Assembly: GCA_002007745.1 (NCBI GenBank) | Contig: CP019882.1 | Span: 1,116,001 to 1,180,000, forward strand | DNA from: Mycolicibacterium litorale | GTDB lineage: Bacteria; Actinomycetota; Actinomycetes; Mycobacteriales; Mycobacteriaceae | Direction: 5' to 3' | Length of the DNA stretch: 64,000 bases | Shown: positions 7,871-16,109 of the stretch, piece after piece | Position numbering within the stretch: the stretch's first letter is position 1 | How the letters are laid out: each line of letters starts with the position of its first letter | The notes under the pieces: model-generated | What the model saw: the letters and a program-made list of their open reading frames with translations, nothing else | Told to the model about the DNA's origin: nothing | Databases searched by the model: none | Made by a program: the position numbers and the translations under genes

Positions 7871-9096
7871 CCGTGCGGACTTTCGTCACCGTGGGCGCCG
7901 GGCAGGCGGCCGCGGTGGCGGCTCGCACCCTGCGGCGGCGTGGTTTCGACGGCCGGATCGTGTTGATCGGTGACGAACCGCACGCTCCTTACCAGCGGCC
8001 GCCACTGTCCAAGGAGTTCCTGTCCGGCGCCGAGTCGGTCGACTCGCTGTGGCTGCTGACCGAGCGCTGGCTGGCCGGCAACGACGTCGACATCGTCACC
8101 GGGACCACCGTCAGTCGTGTCGACTGCGCTTCGCGCACAGTCGTGTTGGACGGCGGCTCGGTGGTGCAGGCCGACGCGGTGCTGTTCGCCACCGGCGCAG
8201 CGCCGCGCAGGCTGCCGGTGGCCGGTCCGAATCCGGAGCTGGTGCACGTCCTGCGCACCATCGACGACGCGCGCCGACTGCAGCAGGCGCTCACCGGCGG
8301 CCGGCGGATGGTGGTGATCGGTGGCGGCTTCATCGGTCTGGAGATCGCCGCAACGGCAACAGGATTGGGCCTGTCGGTCACGGTGCTGGAGGCGGGTCCG
8401 CTGCCGCTGGGCAACATTCTGGGTCCGCAGATCGCCGGACTGTGCGCCGATCTGCATCGCCGGCACGGGATCGAGCTGCGGACCTCGGCCGTGGTGCGGA
8501 CAGTGCGCACCACCTCCGACACCGTGGTGGTCGAGCTCGCCGACGGCACGGTGCTGGAGGCCGACCTGGCTGTCGTCGGGGTCGGCGTCACCCCCAATGT
8601 GTCGGTGGCGGCCGCGTCAGGCCTGGCCGTCGACGGCGGAATCCTCGTCGACGGCCAGGGACGGACGTCCATCCCCGGGGTGTACGCCGCCGGCGACGTC
8701 GCCCGGCGCTATTCGGAGCGGCTCGACCGACACGTGCGCTCGGAACATTTCGACAATGCCAACCGGCAGGGGGCGGCGGTCGCCGACGCCATGCTCGGTC
8801 GCGACACGGCGTCCGACGATCCGGGGTGGTTCTGGTCGGACCAGTACGACCACAACCTCCAATTCTGCGGCTCGGCATCGACGGCGGCCCCGATCATCCG
8901 CGGCGACGTGGAGTCGATGGACTTCGCCGCGTTCTACCTCGATGGCGGCACGCTGGTGGGCGCGTTCGGTGTCGATCGCGGCGAGGACGTGATGGCCGCG
9001 CGTGAGCTGATCGGCCGCACCCTCGATCCTGGCGTGCTGGCCGACCAGGACGTCGACTTGTGGACGCTGTACGAGACCGAAGAGGTGGCTTCGTGA
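7867..9096 (+). CDS. FAD-dependent ferredoxin reductase
   Basis: 409 residues, the pyridine nucleotide-disulfide oxidoreductase fold of ferredoxin reductases serving oxygenases and P450s. The N-terminal FAD dinucleotide motif is VGAGQAA (around residues 9-15), the NAD(P)H-binding motif is IGGGFIGLE (around 151-159), and the late FAD motif is GVYAAGDVAR. The C-terminal domain carries the YDHNLQFCG segment seen in this reductase class. The start is the ATG at 7867 overlapping the preceding stop; the longer frame upstream is only a shadow of the Rieske gene. The stop overlaps the next start (GTGA). Expected role: NAD(P)H to Rieske protein electron transfer. Confidence 0.9.
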   Translation: MTVRTFVTVGAGQAAAVAARTLRRRGFDGRIVLIGDEPHAPYQRPPLSKEFLSGAESVDSLWLLTERWLAGNDVDIVTGTTVSRVDCASRTVVLDGGSVVQADAVLFATGAAPRRLPVAGPNPELVHVLRTIDDARRLQQALTGGRRMVVIGGGFIGLEIAATATGLGLSVTVLEAGPLPLGNILGPQIAGLCADLHRRHGIELRTSAVVRTVRTTSDTVVVELADGTVLEADLAVVGVGVTPNVSVAAASGLAVDGGILVDGQGRTSIPGVYAAGDVARRYSERLDRHVRSEHFDNANRQGAAVADAMLGRDTASDDPGWFWSDQYDHNLQFCGSASTAAPIIRGDVESMDFAAFYLDGGTLVGAFGVDRGEDVMAARELIGRTLDPGVLADQDVDLWTLYETEEVAS

Positions 9097-10547
9097 CAAC
9101 TGAGGGATTCAACTTCGTCGACGGGTCGTGGGTTCCGGCGCTGTCGGGCCGGACGTTCGTGCGCCGTAACCCGGCCGACCCGACCGATGTGATCGGTGTG
9201 TTCCCGGCCTCCGGCGCCGCCGACGTCGCCGCGGCCGCACAGGCGCTGGACAAGGGCGCCGCCGAATGGGCCGGCAGTTCACCGGAGAAGCGTGCTGCGA
9301 TTCTGGAAAGTGCTGCGGCACAACTGGAATCGATGGCCGACCAGCTGGTCGGCGAACTCGTCCGCGAAGAGGGCAAGACGCTGGCGGAGGCCAAGAACGA
9401 GGTCAGTCGCACCCCGGCCAACCTGCGGTTCTATGCCGGCGAGGCGACCAGGACCACCGGGCTCACCTATCCGGCCGCCGGGCCCAACCTGGTGTACACG
9501 CTGCGTGAGCCGGTCGGTGTGGTCGCGGCGATCACCCCGTGGAACTTCCCGCTGAACATCCCGTCGCGCAAGCTCGGTCCCGCACTGGCGGCCGGCAACC
9601 CGGCGTTGTTCAAACCCTCCGAGATCACCCCGCTGATGGGGCAGCGCCTGGTGGAAGCGCTCCTGGCCGGCGGTCTTCCGGCTACGGCGATCGCGCTGGT
9701 GCATGGTGACGGTGCTGCCGGGGCGGCTGTCGCCGACCAGCCGGGCGTCGCCGCGATCACCTTTACCGGCTCCACCCGGGTCGGCCGGCTCATCCACGGC
9801 CAGGCGGGCCCACACCGTCGGGTGCAGCTGGAGATGGGCGGCAAGAACCCCGTGGTGGTCGCCGCCGACGCCGACCTCGATGCGGCCGCGGCCCTGATCG
9901 TCAAGGGCGCCTTCGGTCTATCGGGTCAGGCCTGCACGGGCACCAGCCGCGTTGTTGCGGTCGACCAGGTGCATGACGGGCTGCTCGAGCGAGTTGTGGC
10001 CAAGGCGGAGTCGCTGCGGGTGGGGCCGGGGGCACTGCCCGGCGTCGACATGGGGGCGTTGGCCAGCGCCGCCCAGCGCGACAAGTTCCTGGATTACGTG
10101 CGGGCCGGTGTCGACGACGGGGCGCGGTTGCTCTGCGGCGGCGATCCCGTGGTCGTCGACGGCTACGACGGCGGGTTCTTCGTGCGCCCGGCCGTGTTCG
10201 CCGACGCCGACCCCGGGATGCGCATCGTGCAAGAAGAAGTCTTCGGGCCGCTCCTGGCGTTCCAACGGGCCGCCAACCTCGAGGAGGCTACCGCGCTGGC
10301 CAACGGGACCGAATTCGGGCTCAGCGCAGCCATCGTCACCGCCGACCTGGCTGTCGCGACACGGTTCGCCCAGCAGTCCCGCAGCGGCCTGGTCAAGATC
10401 AACCAACCCACCACCGGCATGGCGATGAACGCACCCTTCGGTGGTTACAAGGCATCGAGTAGCGCGACATTCAAAGAACAGGCGGGCGCGTCGATGATGG
10501 AGTTCTACACCGCCGAGAAGACCGTCTACCTCAATCCCGTGCCATGA
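9093..10547 (+). CDS. NAD(P)-dependent aldehyde dehydrogenase
   Basis: 484 residues, full-length aldehyde dehydrogenase. Catalytic features are N151 in PWNFPLN, E247 in LEMGGKNP and the nucleophile C281 in GQACTGTSR. The sequence GQACTGTSR is close to the GQRCTATSR of ketoglutarate-semialdehyde and related dehydrogenases, but substrate cannot be fixed from this. The GTG start at 9093 overlaps the stop of the reductase gene, so the start is well supported, and the stop overlaps the next Rieske gene (ATGA). In the operon it would oxidise an aldehyde released by the oxygenase step; that link is inference. Confidence 0.9.
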   Translation: MTTEGFNFVDGSWVPALSGRTFVRRNPADPTDVIGVFPASGAADVAAAAQALDKGAAEWAGSSPEKRAAILESAAAQLESMADQLVGELVREEGKTLAEAKNEVSRTPANLRFYAGEATRTTGLTYPAAGPNLVYTLREPVGVVAAITPWNFPLNIPSRKLGPALAAGNPALFKPSEITPLMGQRLVEALLAGGLPATAIALVHGDGAAGAAVADQPGVAAITFTGSTRVGRLIHGQAGPHRRVQLEMGGKNPVVVAADADLDAAAALIVKGAFGLSGQACTGTSRVVAVDQVHDGLLERVVAKAESLRVGPGALPGVDMGALASAAQRDKFLDYVRAGVDDGARLLCGGDPVVVDGYDGGFFVRPAVFADADPGMRIVQEEVFGPLLAFQRAANLEEATALANGTEFGLSAAIVTADLAVATRFAQQSRSGLVKINQPTTGMAMNAPFGGYKASSSATFKEQAGASMMEFYTAEKTVYLNPVP

Positions 10548-10930
10548 CCGCGGACCAGATACGGAGCAATGACATGGAATTCAAACGAGTAGCCCGGTCG
10601 GGTCAGGTGCCGGAGGGGATCGTGCGGCGGTTCTACGCCGGCGAGTACGAATTCGCGGTGGCTCGCCTCAACGGCAAGGCGTATGCCACTTCCAATTACT
10701 GCAGTCACCTGGACTGCCTGCTGTCGTCGGGCAAGCTCAGGCATGACGGCATCGGATGTTCCTGCCACGGAAGCGCATTCGACTTGGAGACCGGCGAGCC
10801 GATCTGCCCGCCGGCCACCGAGCCGATCAAGACCTACCCGGTGCAAGAGCGCGACGGTGAGATCTTCGTCGGTATCGCGGCCGACGAACTGCCTGAGGGG
10901 CCGCGGCGGCGGCTGCGTCGATCATCGTGA
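10544..10930 (+). CDS. Second Rieske [2Fe-2S] protein
   Basis: 128 residues, a stand-alone Rieske domain with C53-S-H55 and C72-x2-H75 ligands. It is clearly different from the first Rieske protein of the operon: shorter inter-ligand spacing and a CSCHGSAFDLETG second box, as in the small ferredoxins of aromatic-ring dioxygenase systems. Start alternatives are ATG 10544, which overlaps the preceding stop, and ATG 10574, which has a GGAG at about 10564; both are plausible. The stop overlaps the next GTG start. Two distinct Rieske carriers in one operon suggest two electron routes or two oxygen-dependent steps. Confidence 0.87.
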   Translation: MTADQIRSNDMEFKRVARSGQVPEGIVRRFYAGEYEFAVARLNGKAYATSNYCSHLDCLLSSGKLRHDGIGCSCHGSAFDLETGEPICPPATEPIKTYPVQERDGEIFVGIAADELPEGPRRRLRRSS

Positions 10931-12534
10931 CCGCGCCGGTGCGCGCCTCGGCACTCTCCGGTGGCGCAATGGTCAGCACCAGCCACCCGGCAGCCAGCCT
11001 GGCCGGCGCGCAGGTGCTGGCGCGCGGTGGCAACGCCGTCGACGCGACGCTGGCGATGGCGGCACTGACCTGGCTGACACTGCCCGGGCAGTGCGGCCTG
11101 GGCGGCGACGCCTTCGCCGTCGTGCGGGAGCCCGACGGACGGGTGTGGACCGTCGGTGGTTCCGGCTACGGCCCCGACGGGGGCACCCCGGAGTTCTATC
11201 GCGACCGCGGCCTGGCGGCGATCCCGCTGACCGGCGCGCTGGCGGTGTCGGTGCCGGGCGCACCCGCCGCGCTGGCCGCGTTGCACGCGGGCGGCGCCAC
11301 CATCGGCCTGTCTGAGCTGTGGGAGCCGGCCGCGCAGCTGGCCGAGCGCGGCCTGCCCTGCTCGGCCAACACCGCGGGCGATATCCACAAGGTGCTGGAG
11401 CTGATCGGCCGCGACGACGGCATGGCCGCGGTGTTCACCCCCACCGGCTCGGTGCCGGCCGTCGGCACCCGGCTACCTCAACCCGAGCTGGCGGCGACGA
11501 TCCGCCTGCTGGCGCGTGACCCTGCCGCTTTCTACACCGGTGCGCTGGCCGAGCGCGCCGTCGACGCGCTGCGCGCCCTGGGCGCACCGTTCAGCGGTGC
11601 GGAATGGGCTGCCACCGCAGACGTGGTGCCACAACCGGCCCTGACCGCCCGGTACGGCGATGCCAGCATTCACCAGACGCCGCTGCCGACACCGGGGTGG
11701 ATGGTGCTGCAGCAGGCCGCGCTGTGTGACGGTGTGCTGGGATCACTGCCTTGGTTGTCGGCGCCGGCCATCGATCGGATGGCGCGCGCGGCCAGGGTGG
11801 CGTTCCAGGATCGCCTGCAGCTGGGTGGCAGCGATGGCTCCGGTGTCTGGGGCCCTGGCGACGTGCTGCGACCCAGCCGGATCGCGCAGCAGCGCGACCA
11901 GCTGGCCGCCGGAACCGAGAACCGCCTCGCCTTCCACGTCAACGCGGGCGACACCACCTCCACCGTCGCCGTCGACCGGGATGGCCGGGCAGTCAGCTTC
12001 ATCCATTCCCTGGCGTTCACCTTCGGCGCCAAGCTCACCGTTCCGGGCACCGGGGTGGTGCTCAACAACCGGCTGGGCCGGGGCGCCTACCTCATCCCGG
12101 GGCATCCCAACGAGGTGGCGCCGCGGCGCAAGCCGCTGCACACGCTCAACGCCTGGTTGGTCACCGACCACCGCGGGGAACTGCGCCACGTCGGCAACAC
12201 CCCCGGTGGCGACGGTCAGGTGCAGTGGAACATGCAACTGCTGTCCCACCTTCTCGACCACGGGCTCGACCCGGCGGCGGCGGTGGCGGCGCCGCGGTTC
12301 ACCGTGTTTCCCGGCTCCGACGCCGACGTCCTCGGCCAGCCCGATGAACTGCAGGTCGAAGAGACCGTGGGCGGCGATGTCCTGGCTGCGCTGCGCGCGC
12401 GTGGCCACCAGGTCGTCACCCAGCCGGCCCTGGGGGCCGGTGGGAGTGCCCAGGTCATCTCCCGCGACGAACGCGGCATTCTGTGCGCGGCGGCCGACCC
12501 CAGACAAGAAGGTGTGGCCCTCGGTGTCGAGTGA
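10927..12534 (+). CDS. Gamma-glutamyltransferase / gamma-glutamyl hydrolase family protein
   Basis: 535 residues, Ntn-hydrolase of the gamma-glutamyltransferase family, which self-cleaves to expose an N-terminal threonine. The cleavage region is GDTTSTVAVDRDG, with T343 in the nucleophile position of the family TTH-x-S-V-x-D motif. The downstream GVVLNN block matches the conserved family LLNN segment. There is no signal peptide, so unlike typical GGTs it is probably cytoplasmic and part of the pathway rather than of periplasmic glutathione turnover. The histidine following the usual TT pair is replaced by Ser, as in several actinobacterial catabolic members. GTG start 10927 overlaps the preceding stop. 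Confidence 0.85.
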   Translation: MTAPVRASALSGGAMVSTSHPAASLAGAQVLARGGNAVDATLAMAALTWLTLPGQCGLGGDAFAVVREPDGRVWTVGGSGYGPDGGTPEFYRDRGLAAIPLTGALAVSVPGAPAALAALHAGGATIGLSELWEPAAQLAERGLPCSANTAGDIHKVLELIGRDDGMAAVFTPTGSVPAVGTRLPQPELAATIRLLARDPAAFYTGALAERAVDALRALGAPFSGAEWAATADVVPQPALTARYGDASIHQTPLPTPGWMVLQQAALCDGVLGSLPWLSAPAIDRMARAARVAFQDRLQLGGSDGSGVWGPGDVLRPSRIAQQRDQLAAGTENRLAFHVNAGDTTSTVAVDRDGRAVSFIHSLAFTFGAKLTVPGTGVVLNNRLGRGAYLIPGHPNEVAPRRKPLHTLNAWLVTDHRGELRHVGNTPGGDGQVQWNMQLLSHLLDHGLDPAAAVAAPRFTVFPGSDADVLGQPDELQVEETVGGDVLAALRARGHQVVTQPALGAGGSAQVISRDERGILCAAADPRQEGVALGVE

Positions 12535-12952
12535 CCGGATCGCGCCGCCCACGCCCCGCGGTGACTACCGGGCCGCCGTCGTCCACGACGGGGTGGCCTA
12601 CACCGCGGGAATGACACCGCGGCGCGAGGGCCGGCTGACCATCGCCGGGATCGTCGGCGCCGACGTCACACCGGCGCAGGCGCGATCGGCCGCCCGGCTG
12701 GCCGCGGCGAACGCACTGGCGGCCGCGGGTGCGGCGCTACCCGGCGCGGCGCACCTGCGGTGCCTGAAGATGACGGTGTACGTCGCGTGCACACCGGGGT
12801 TCACCGATTTGTCGGCGATCGCCGACGGCGCCTCCGAGGAGATCCGCGCCCGGTTCGGCGAGCAGGCGCTGCCCGCGCGCAGCGCGATCGGGGTATTGGC
12901 TCTACCATCGGGGGCCCCGGTGGAGGTGGAACTCGTCGCCACCGGCGGCTGA
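12524..12952 (+). CDS. RidA/YjgF-family enamine/imine deaminase
   Basis: 142 residues, RidA (YjgF/YER057c) fold. The family hydrolyses reactive enamines and imines formed from amines or amino acids. The conserved arginine that binds the carboxylate is R119 in LPARS, followed by the VEVEL strand. The GTG start at 12524 overlaps the GGT gene by 11 bases; a second in-frame GTG lies at 12512. It is the last gene of the coupled operon, before the ribosomal protein promoter. Its presence suggests that the pathway passes through an unstable enamine or imine. Confidence 0.85.
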   Translation: MSSDRIAPPTPRGDYRAAVVHDGVAYTAGMTPRREGRLTIAGIVGADVTPAQARSAARLAAANALAAAGAALPGAAHLRCLKMTVYVACTPGFTDLSAIADGASEEIRARFGEQALPARSAIGVLALPSGAPVEVELVATGG

Positions 12953-12994
12953 CCCCTCGTGGGTACCCGCGTAGGGCCCGTGAACAGCGCGGAT

Positions 12995-13023
12995 TTGGAG
13001 CTTTGCAGCTCGTCACCTAGTAT
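12995..13023 (+). promoter_or_regulatory. Putative promoter of the rplN operon
   Basis: TTGGAG at 12995-13000 and TAGTAT at 13018-13023 are separated by 17 bases, a good match to a mycobacterial housekeeping promoter. It lies just after the RidA gene and about 165 bases upstream of the rplN start, so it would give a long leader. Transcription start not proven. Confidence 0.55.
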
Positions 13024-13104
13024 CTAGGGGTTGCCTAGGGCAGACCTCGGCCGGCAGGACGTGACAGATCGTTCGTTTTATGTCGGCCCCGCGTGCTCTT
13101 GGGT

Positions 13105-13162
13105 GACAAAGACCGCGCACGACAGGCTCCATTTTGGAATGCCTCAAGGGATTTTGTCGTGC
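13105..13162 (+). promoter_or_regulatory. Structured leader of rplN operon with two alternative hairpins
   Basis: GCACGACA (13117-13124) can pair with TGTCGTGC (13155-13162). GACAAA (13105-13110) can pair with TTTGTC (13153-13158). The two 3' arms overlap, so the pairings exclude each other. This is the kind of arrangement used for autogenous ribosomal-protein control or attenuation, but no regulator is identified. Confidence 0.4.
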
Positions 13163-13189
13163 ACACAGTTACCAGATCAGGGAGATCTA

Positions 13190-13558
13190 GTGATTCAGCA
13201 GGAATCGCGGCTCAAGGTCGCCGACAACACGGGCGCCAAGGAGATCTTGTGCATCCGTGTGCTGGGTGGCTCGTCGCGGCGCTACGCCGGCATCGGCGAT
13301 GTCATCGTGGCGACCGTCAAGGACGCCATCCCCGGTGGCAACGTCAAGCGGGGTGACGTGGTCAAGGCCGTGGTCGTGCGCACCGTCAAGGAGCGTCGCC
13401 GCGCCGACGGCAGCTACATCAAGTTCGACGAGAACGCCGCGGTGATCATCAAGAACGACAACGACCCGCGTGGTACCCGCATCTTCGGCCCGGTCGGGCG
13501 CGAGCTGCGCGAGAAGCGCTTCATGAAGATCGTCTCGTTGGCCCCGGAGGTTTTGTAA
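13190..13558 (+). CDS. rplN: 50S ribosomal protein L14
   Basis: 122 residues, complete L14. The family core is evident: [16 protein letters not shown] at the N-terminus, then VLGGS-x3-YAGIGD and [14 protein letters not shown] at the C-terminus. The GTG start at 13190 follows a GGGAG at 13180-13184 and gives the normal length; the longer upstream frame has no ribosomal protein similarity. It heads the spc-type operon here, separated from the S10-type genes by a metabolic island. The next gene, rplX, starts immediately after its stop. Confidence 0.98.
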   Translation: MIQQESRLKVADNTGAKEILCIRVLGGSSRRYAGIGDVIVATVKDAIPGGNVKRGDVVKAVVVRTVKERRRADGSYIKFDENAAVIIKNDNDPRGTRIFGPVGRELREKRFMKIVSLAPEVL

Positions 13559-13876
13559 ATGAAGGTCCACAAGGGCGACACCGTTCTGGTCGTCGCGGGC
13601 AAGGACAAGGGCGCCAAGGGCAAGGTCCTGCAGGCTTACCCGACCCGTAACCGGGTGCTCGTCGAGGGCGTCAACCGGATCAAGAAGCACACCGCGCAGT
13701 CGGCGAACGAGCGTGGCGCGTCCTCGGGCGGCATCGTCACCCAGGAAGCGCCGATCCACGTCTCCAACGTGATGGTCGTCGACTCCGACGGCAACCCGAC
13801 CCGCATCGGATACCGCACCGACGAAGAGTCCGGCAAGCGGGTCCGCATTTCCAAGCGCAATGGCAAGGACATCTGA
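13559..13876 (+). CDS. rplX: 50S ribosomal protein L24
   Basis: 105 residues, full length. It begins with the KOW motif typical of L24 ([19 protein letters not shown]), and [14 protein letters not shown] follows. It assembles early on 23S rRNA. The gene abuts the rplN stop and is five bases from rplE, so it sits inside one transcript. Confidence 0.98.
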   Translation: MKVHKGDTVLVVAGKDKGAKGKVLQAYPTRNRVLVEGVNRIKKHTAQSANERGASSGGIVTQEAPIHVSNVMVVDSDGNPTRIGYRTDEESGKRVRISKRNGKDI

Positions 13877-13881
13877 AGGCG

Positions 13882-14445
13882 ATGACGACTGTAGAGAAGG
13901 TTCAGCCCCGGCTGAAGACGCGCTACCGCGAAGAAATCAAGGACGCGCTGAACAACGAGTTCCACTACGCCAACGTGATGCAGATCCCGGGCGTGGTGAA
14001 GGTCATCGTGAACATGGGTGTCGGTGACGCCGCACGCGACGCGAAGCTGATCAACGGCGCGGTCAACGACCTGGCGCTGATCACCGGCCAGAAGCCGGAG
14101 ATCCGTAAGGCCCGCAAGTCCATCGCCCAGTTCAAGCTGCGCGAGGGCATGCCGATCGGCGCGCGGGTCACCCTGCGCGGTGACCGGATGTGGGAGTTCC
14201 TGGACCGGCTGGTCTCGATCGCGCTGCCCCGTATCCGCGACTTCCGTGGCCTGAGCCCCAAGCAGTTCGACGGGCACGGCAACTACACCTTCGGGCTCGC
14301 CGAGCAGTCGGTGTTCCACGAGATCGACGTGGACTCGATCGACCGGCCCCGAGGCATGGACATCACCGTCGTCACCTCGGCGACGAACGACGACGAAGGT
14401 CGGGCGCTGCTGCGGGCCCTCGGCTTCCCGTTCAAGGAGAACTGA
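13882..14445 (+). CDS. rplE: 50S ribosomal protein L5
   Basis: 187 residues, full length L5, the 5S rRNA-binding protein of the central protuberance. Recognisable blocks are [37 protein letters not shown] and [10 protein letters not shown]. It is five bases downstream of rplX, and rpsN follows after four bases. Start ATG 13882 gives the common [15 protein letters not shown] beginning of mycobacterial L5. Confidence 0.98.
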   Translation: MTTVEKVQPRLKTRYREEIKDALNNEFHYANVMQIPGVVKVIVNMGVGDAARDAKLINGAVNDLALITGQKPEIRKARKSIAQFKLREGMPIGARVTLRGDRMWEFLDRLVSIALPRIRDFRGLSPKQFDGHGNYTFGLAEQSVFHEIDVDSIDRPRGMDITVVTSATNDDEGRALLRALGFPFKEN

Positions 14446-14449
14446 GCAG

Positions 14450-14635
14450 ATGGCAAAGAAGGCGCTGGTCAATAAGGCCAACAAGAAGCCGAAGTTCGCC
14501 GTGCGGGCCTATACCCGCTGCAACCGGTGCGGTCGCCCGCACGCCGTGTACCGCAAGTTCGGCCTGTGCCGAATCTGCTTGCGCGAGATGGCCCACGCCG
14601 GCGAACTGCCCGGTGTGCAGAAGTCCAGCTGGTAA
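14450..14635 (+). CDS. rpsN: 30S ribosomal protein S14, zinc-binding (type Z)
   Basis: 61 residues, the short zinc-containing form of S14. The four zinc ligands are C24, C27, C40 and C43 (CNRC and CRIC). Mycobacteria also carry a longer zinc-free paralogue elsewhere, used under zinc limitation; this operon copy is the housekeeping zinc form. An 85-base gap follows before rpsH, the largest within the operon. Confidence 0.97.
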   Translation: MAKKALVNKANKKPKFAVRAYTRCNRCGRPHAVYRKFGLCRICLREMAHAGELPGVQKSSW

Positions 14636-14720
14636 CAGACCACTACAGAACAGGTGCGCAGCAGGCCCGGCGGAATGACACCGCAGGGAACCGTTGCGAG
14701 GAAGGTAGACAGGCCCAGTC

Positions 14721-15119
14721 ATGACCATGACGGACCCGATCGCAGACTTCTTGACACGTCTGCGCAACGCCAATTCGGCGTATCACGACGAGGTGACCCT
14801 GCCGCACTCGAAGATCAAGGCCAACATCGCCGAGATCCTCAAGAGCGAGGGTTACATCAATGACTTCCGGACCGAGGATGCTCGGGTCGGCAAGTCGCTG
14901 GTGGTTTCACTCAAGTACGGCCCCAACCGCGAGCGCAGTCTCGCCGGTCTGCGCCGGGTGTCCAAGCCCGGTCTGCGGGTGTACGCGAAATCCACCAATC
15001 TGCCGCGGGTTCTCGGTGGGCTGGGCGTGGCGATCATCTCCACGTCGTCCGGCCTGCTGACCGACCGCCAGGCAGCCCGGCAGGGCGTGGGCGGCGAAGT
15101 CCTCGCGTACGTGTGGTGA
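14721..15119 (+). CDS. rpsH: 30S ribosomal protein S8
   Basis: 132 residues, complete S8. It shows [16 protein letters not shown] at the N-terminus and the C-terminal [17 protein letters not shown] block that binds helix 21 of 16S rRNA. A GAGGAAGG is seen at about 14698. In E. coli S8 is the spc operon autoregulator; whether this is so here cannot be read from the sequence. Confidence 0.98.
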   Translation: MTMTDPIADFLTRLRNANSAYHDEVTLPHSKIKANIAEILKSEGYINDFRTEDARVGKSLVVSLKYGPNRERSLAGLRRVSKPGLRVYAKSTNLPRVLGGLGVAIISTSSGLLTDRQAARQGVGGEVLAYVW

Positions 15120-15132
15120 GGGGATAGCAGAC

Positions 15133-15672
15133 ATGTCGCGTATTGGTAAGCAGCCGGTGGCGATTCCCGCCGGTGTAGATGTGACGATCGACGGACAGAA
15201 CCTGTCGGTCAAGGGCCCCAAGGGCACGCTGGAGCTGGCGATCGCCGAGCCGATCACCGTGTCGCGCAACGACGATGGCGCGATCGTGGTCAGCCGGCCG
15301 GACGACGAGCGGCGCAGCCGTTCGCTGCACGGGCTTTCGCGCACGCTGGTGTCCAACCTGGTGACCGGTGTGACCGAGGGTTACACCACCAAGATGGAGA
15401 TCTTCGGCGTCGGTTACCGCGTCGCGCTCAAGGGCAGCAACCTCGAGTTCGCGCTCGGGTACAGCCATCCCGTGGTCATCGAGGCTCCGGAGGGCATCAC
15501 CTTCGCGGTGGAGACCCCCACCAAGTTCTCGATCACGGGTATCGACAAGCAGAAGGTCGGCCAGATCTCGGCCAACATCCGTCGGCTGCGCCGCCCGGAC
15601 CCGTACAAGGGCAAGGGTGTGCGCTACGAGGGTGAGCAGATCCGCCGCAAGGTCGGAAAGACAGGTAAGTAA
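15133..15672 (+). CDS. rplF: 50S ribosomal protein L6
   Basis: 179 residues, complete L6 with two related domains. [17 protein letters not shown] starts the first. The C-terminal signature is [16 protein letters not shown], near the factor-binding site of the large subunit. It is 13 bases after rpsH and 3 bases before rplR. Confidence 0.98.
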   Translation: MSRIGKQPVAIPAGVDVTIDGQNLSVKGPKGTLELAIAEPITVSRNDDGAIVVSRPDDERRSRSLHGLSRTLVSNLVTGVTEGYTTKMEIFGVGYRVALKGSNLEFALGYSHPVVIEAPEGITFAVETPTKFSITGIDKQKVGQISANIRRLRRPDPYKGKGVRYEGEQIRRKVGKTGK

Positions 15673-15675
15673 GCC

Positions 15676-16083
15676 ATGGCTCAAGCACAGACCGCAGCCA
15701 CCGATCACAAGCCGATCGGTACCACCGTCTCGGCCGCACGCCGGGTGTCGCGCCTCCGCCGCCACGCGCGGCTGCGCAAGAAGGTCGTCGGCACCGCCGA
15801 GCGGCCGCGCCTGGTGGTCAACCGTTCCTCGCGGCACATCCACGTGCAGCTGGTCAACGATGCCACCGGCACCACCGTCGCCGCGGCGTCGTCCATCGAG
15901 GCCGACGTCCGCGCCATCGAGGGTGACAAGAAGGCCCGCAGCGTGCGGGTCGGCCAGCTGATCGCCGAGCGCGCCAAGGCCGCCGGTGTCGAGGCAGTGG
16001 TATTCGACCGCGGCGGCAACACCTACAGCGGCCGCATCGCGGCGCTGGCCGACGCGGCTCGCGAGAACGGACTTGATTTCTAA
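15676..16083 (+). CDS. rplR: 50S ribosomal protein L18
   Basis: 135 residues, complete L18, a 5S rRNA-binding protein. Core blocks are [32 protein letters not shown] and the C-terminal [27 protein letters not shown]. The N-terminus has a short Ala/Thr-rich extension usual in mycobacteria. Confidence 0.98.
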   Translation: MAQAQTAATDHKPIGTTVSAARRVSRLRRHARLRKKVVGTAERPRLVVNRSSRHIHVQLVNDATGTTVAAASSIEADVRAIEGDKKARSVRVGQLIAERAKAAGVEAVVFDRGGNTYSGRIAALADAARENGLDF

Positions 16084-16109
16084 ATGACTATTCGCAACGG
16101 AAGGACCGC

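Noticed and set aside
12953..13189. In-frame extension of L14 to 13031
   Set aside because: L14 starts at GTG 13190 by length and ribosome site; the upstream part is leader.
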